From Adiantum capillus-veneris (Eukaryota > Streptophyta > Polypodiopsida > Polypodiales > Pteridaceae), in contig CM043962.1 in the NCBI GenBank assembly GCA_014529385.2, positions 121,109,970-121,173,969 on the forward strand: a stretch of 64,000 nucleotides of DNA, in the 5' to 3' direction; not shown here. The text below holds more notes on this DNA, generated by a model. It was not told where the DNA came from, searched no databases, and saw nothing but the letters and a program-made list of their open reading frames with translations. Within the stretch, counting starts at the first letter, position 1.

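Overview
The window looks like nuclear DNA of a land plant with a large, repeat-rich genome. The only host gene I can support is a plant-type WD40 protein of the group annotated as uncharacterised WD repeat protein C2A9.03-like (Arabidopsis At1g36070/At3g13340 type). Its first six coding exons lie on the + strand at 13555-13698, 14516-14686, 14758-14844, 63536-63673, 63760-63876 and 63972 to beyond the window end. All splice sites are GT-AG and all introns are phase 0. Intron 3 spans 14845-63535 (48,691 bp). Introns this long, with abundant chromodomain gypsy elements and LINEs, fit a fern or gymnosperm better than a small-genome angiosperm; that is inference, and no species is claimed.

Left flank (1-13330). 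A minus-strand Ty3/gypsy element supplies an LTR, leader, gag and protease (pol runs off the left edge). A decayed, internally deleted Ty1/copia element follows, with its LTRs partly arranged as a palindrome. After it come about 3.7 kb without a gene that hold only old LTR-element traces.

Intron 3 is a stack of nested insertions that can be undone using target-site duplications (TSDs). A LINE (LINE-2, +) was split by gypsy-1 (15435-24143, TSD GTCAG) and by gypsy-2 (25991-56898, minus, TSD CGAGC/GGAGC). Gypsy-1 holds a 1.84-kb LTR-like unit (17958-19801, TSD GCACC). Gypsy-2 holds a nearly full-length LINE (LINE-1, 32039-48528, TSD TCCTTCGCAAAA) and a non-autonomous LTR element (48748-56187, TSD TTGGG). 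LINE-1 was in turn split by a 9.7-kb element with degenerate inverted ends (33804-43511, 9-bp TSD CTTCCAGGG). One LTR of the non-autonomous element holds two more LTR-like units (52759-54236, TSD GTGCT; 54655-56143, TSD GTAGC). Removing LINE-2 and everything inside it leaves an intron of roughly 6 kb, which still contains a gypsy fragment, another decayed LINE and simple repeats.

The most novel-looking items are the non-autonomous LTR element with its own 358-codon coiled-coil, His/Asp-rich ORF; the TIR-like element that appears to carry pieces of host genes (a bulb-lectin/G-type lectin receptor relic and a membrane-protein relic); and a family of palindromes flanked by (CT)n and (GA)n at 38.5-41.5 kb. 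No RNA genes, CRISPR arrays or bacterial features were seen.
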